DNA of 52,825 nucleotides from Bacteroidota bacterium (GTDB lineage: Bacteria > Bacteroidota > Bacteroidia > AKYH767-A > JAHEYN01): assembly GCA_947448795.1 (NCBI GenBank), contig CANFOZ010000011.1, positions 1 through 52,825 of the forward strand, given 5' to 3'. A program made the position numbers and the translations under genes. Under the pieces are notes generated by a model that was not told the DNA's origin, did not search any database, and saw nothing but the letters and a program-made list of their open reading frames with translations. Of this stretch, positions 51,660 to 52,825 are shown piece by piece (the stretch's first letter is position 1; every line of letters begins with the position of its first letter).

Positions 51660-52688
51660 ATGAACAGCAATCTAGACCCAAGCGACGAGCACTTCTCACC
51701 CGATGAGAAAGAGTTTGACAAAGCGCTTCGGCCTTTGTCATTCGACGATTTCACAGGCCAGCAAGGCATTGTGGAGAATTTGATGGTGTTCGTTCAAGCC
51801 GCCAAACAGCGTGGCGAATCGCTCGACCATGTGCTGCTCCATGGCCCTCCAGGCTTAGGAAAAACAACGCTCGCCAACATCGTCGCTAATGAGCTGGGGG
51901 TTAATATCAAGATTACTTCAGGTCCTGTGCTCGACAAACCCGGCGACCTCGCAGGCTTACTTACGAACCTCGAAACAAACGATGTTCTTTTTATCGATGA
52001 AATACATCGACTCAGTCCGGTTGTTGAAGAGTATTTGTATTCAGCAATGGAGGATTTTCGCATCGACATCATGATTGAGAGCGGTCCGAATGCCAGAGCG
52101 GTGCAGATTAAGCTTAACCCCTTTACTTTAATAGGCGCCACCACCCGCTCGGGCCTGCTCACATCGCCATTGAGAGCGCGCTTTGGCATCAATTCAAGAC
52201 TCAATTACTACGACTCCAAGCTACTTACTTTAATCGTACAACGCTCGTCGGAGATCTTGCGCATCAGCATCAGCGATGAAGCGGCTTTCGAGATTGCCCG
52301 CCGCAGTCGTGGCACCCCGCGTATAGCCAATGCTTTGTTGAGAAGGGTGCGCGATTTTGCACAAATAAAAGGCAACGGAACGGTTGACATGAAGATTACT
52401 CAGTTCGCCCTTACTGCATTAAATGTGGATATGCATGGCTTGGATGAGATGGACAACCGCATCTTGTTGGCCATCATTGAGAAATTCAAAGGTGGGCCTG
52501 TTGGCATGAACACCATTGCCACCGCTGTTGGCGAAGAGCCCGGCACCTTAGAAGAGGTGTACGAGCCCTTTTTGATTCAAGAGGGTTACCTAAAGCGTAC
52601 ACCAAGAGGGCGCGAAGCCACCGAGCTCGCTTTTCGGCATGTAGGCAAGACTCCGTATCGCGACAAAGGCACGCTGTTCGAAGAATAG
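51660..52688 (+). CDS. ruvB: Holliday junction branch migration helicase RuvB
   Basis: 342 residues, standard length. Walker [10 protein letters not shown] at 62-70, Walker [10 protein letters not shown] near 110-118, sensor 1 GATTRSGLL and arginine finger SPLRARFG, then the C-terminal winged helix ([20 protein letters not shown]). With RuvA it forms the ATP-driven motor that moves Holliday junctions during recombination repair. queG starts seven bases after its stop. Confidence 0.98.
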   Translation: MNSNLDPSDEHFSPDEKEFDKALRPLSFDDFTGQQGIVENLMVFVQAAKQRGESLDHVLLHGPPGLGKTTLANIVANELGVNIKITSGPVLDKPGDLAGLLTNLETNDVLFIDEIHRLSPVVEEYLYSAMEDFRIDIMIESGPNARAVQIKLNPFTLIGATTRSGLLTSPLRARFGINSRLNYYDSKLLTLIVQRSSEILRISISDEAAFEIARRSRGTPRIANALLRRVRDFAQIKGNGTVDMKITQFALTALNVDMHGLDEMDNRILLAIIEKFKGGPVGMNTIATAVGEEPGTLEEVYEPFLIQEGYLKRTPRGREATELAFRHVGKTPYRDKGTLFEE

Positions 52689-52695
52689 TTGAGCC

Positions 52696-52825
52696 ATGAA
52701 CCTCGCTGATAGAACCGCGTTCATCAAGGAGGAAGCCAAACGCCTCGGATTCGAGCAGTGCGGCATCTCCAAATCTGGTTTTTTGGAAGAAGAAGCGCCG
52801 CGCCTTGAAAAATGGCTGCAACAAG
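52696..52825 (+). CDS. queG: Epoxyqueuosine reductase QueG, N-terminal fragment
   Basis: The first 43 codons before the window ends, beginning [20 protein letters not shown] and continuing with [20 protein letters not shown], which matches the start of QueG. The full enzyme uses cobalamin and Fe-S clusters to finish queuosine in tRNA. The seven-base gap after ruvB suggests an operon. Only the N-terminus is visible, so the call rests on this motif. Confidence 0.8.
   Translation, partial: MNLADRTAFIKEEAKRLGFEQCGISKSGFLEEEAPRLEKWLQQ

Overview
The window comes from a Bacteroidota chromosome. The evidence is direct: four proteins end in type IX secretion (T9SS) or gliding-type C-terminal domains, TPR/PD40/OmpA fusion proteins are present, many genes are preceded by the Bacteroidota -7 element TAnnTTTG, and the fatty-acid cluster (DUF177-rpmF-fabH-accB-accC) is in typical order. 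No SusC/SusD pair, phage or transposase gene was seen. The genus cannot be told from this sequence.

Layout. 1-450: two minus-strand tRNA genes (Gly-GCC, then Leu-UAA), with a string of short hairpins and a partial copy of the tRNA-Leu 3' end. 530-1214: REP-like repeats and a decayed toxin-antitoxin pair (toxin frameshifted, antitoxin intact). 1341-6347: a secreted carbohydrate-binding-like protein, an orphan Hpt protein, a TPR/PD40 envelope protein and a T9SS beta-propeller protein. 6590-8965: STAS protein, cellulose-synthase-like GT2 and a small membrane protein. 9008-13916: OmpA-family TPR/PD40 protein with a TPR partner, facing a PAS protein, two tandem single-domain receivers and a LytTR regulator. 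13998-21557: a tight minus-strand run of TPR protein, outer-membrane barrel, GH26, ROK sugar kinase, GT4/5 glucan synthase-like and GH57. 21672-26725: minus-strand signalling run of AraC, histidine kinase, second AraC, receiver and hybrid kinase. 26831-31825: GH15 glucoamylase-like enzyme, a second carbohydrate-binding-like protein and a T9SS GH-A-type hydrolase. 32188-37367: Xaa-Pro aminopeptidase and the fatty-acid cluster. 37436-42127: lamin-tail-domain surface protein, ECF sigma / anti-sigma pair and HU. 42678-51605: a 2975-residue modular surface protein. 51660-end: ruvB and the start of queG.

How it may work together. The GT2/STAS/small-membrane-protein operon and the TPR/barrel/GH26 operon supply the parts of a synthase-dependent exopolysaccharide machine: inner-membrane synthase, periplasmic TPR scaffold, outer-membrane pore and a secreted glycan hydrolase. 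They are split into two operons separated by a signalling cluster. This is the best candidate in the window for an undescribed system. The GT/GH57 pair, the ROK kinase and the cytoplasmic GH15 look like intracellular alpha-glucan (glycogen-type) metabolism joined to it. Many soluble receivers, kinases and an Hpt protein could form a phosphorelay that controls these genes; that link is inference.
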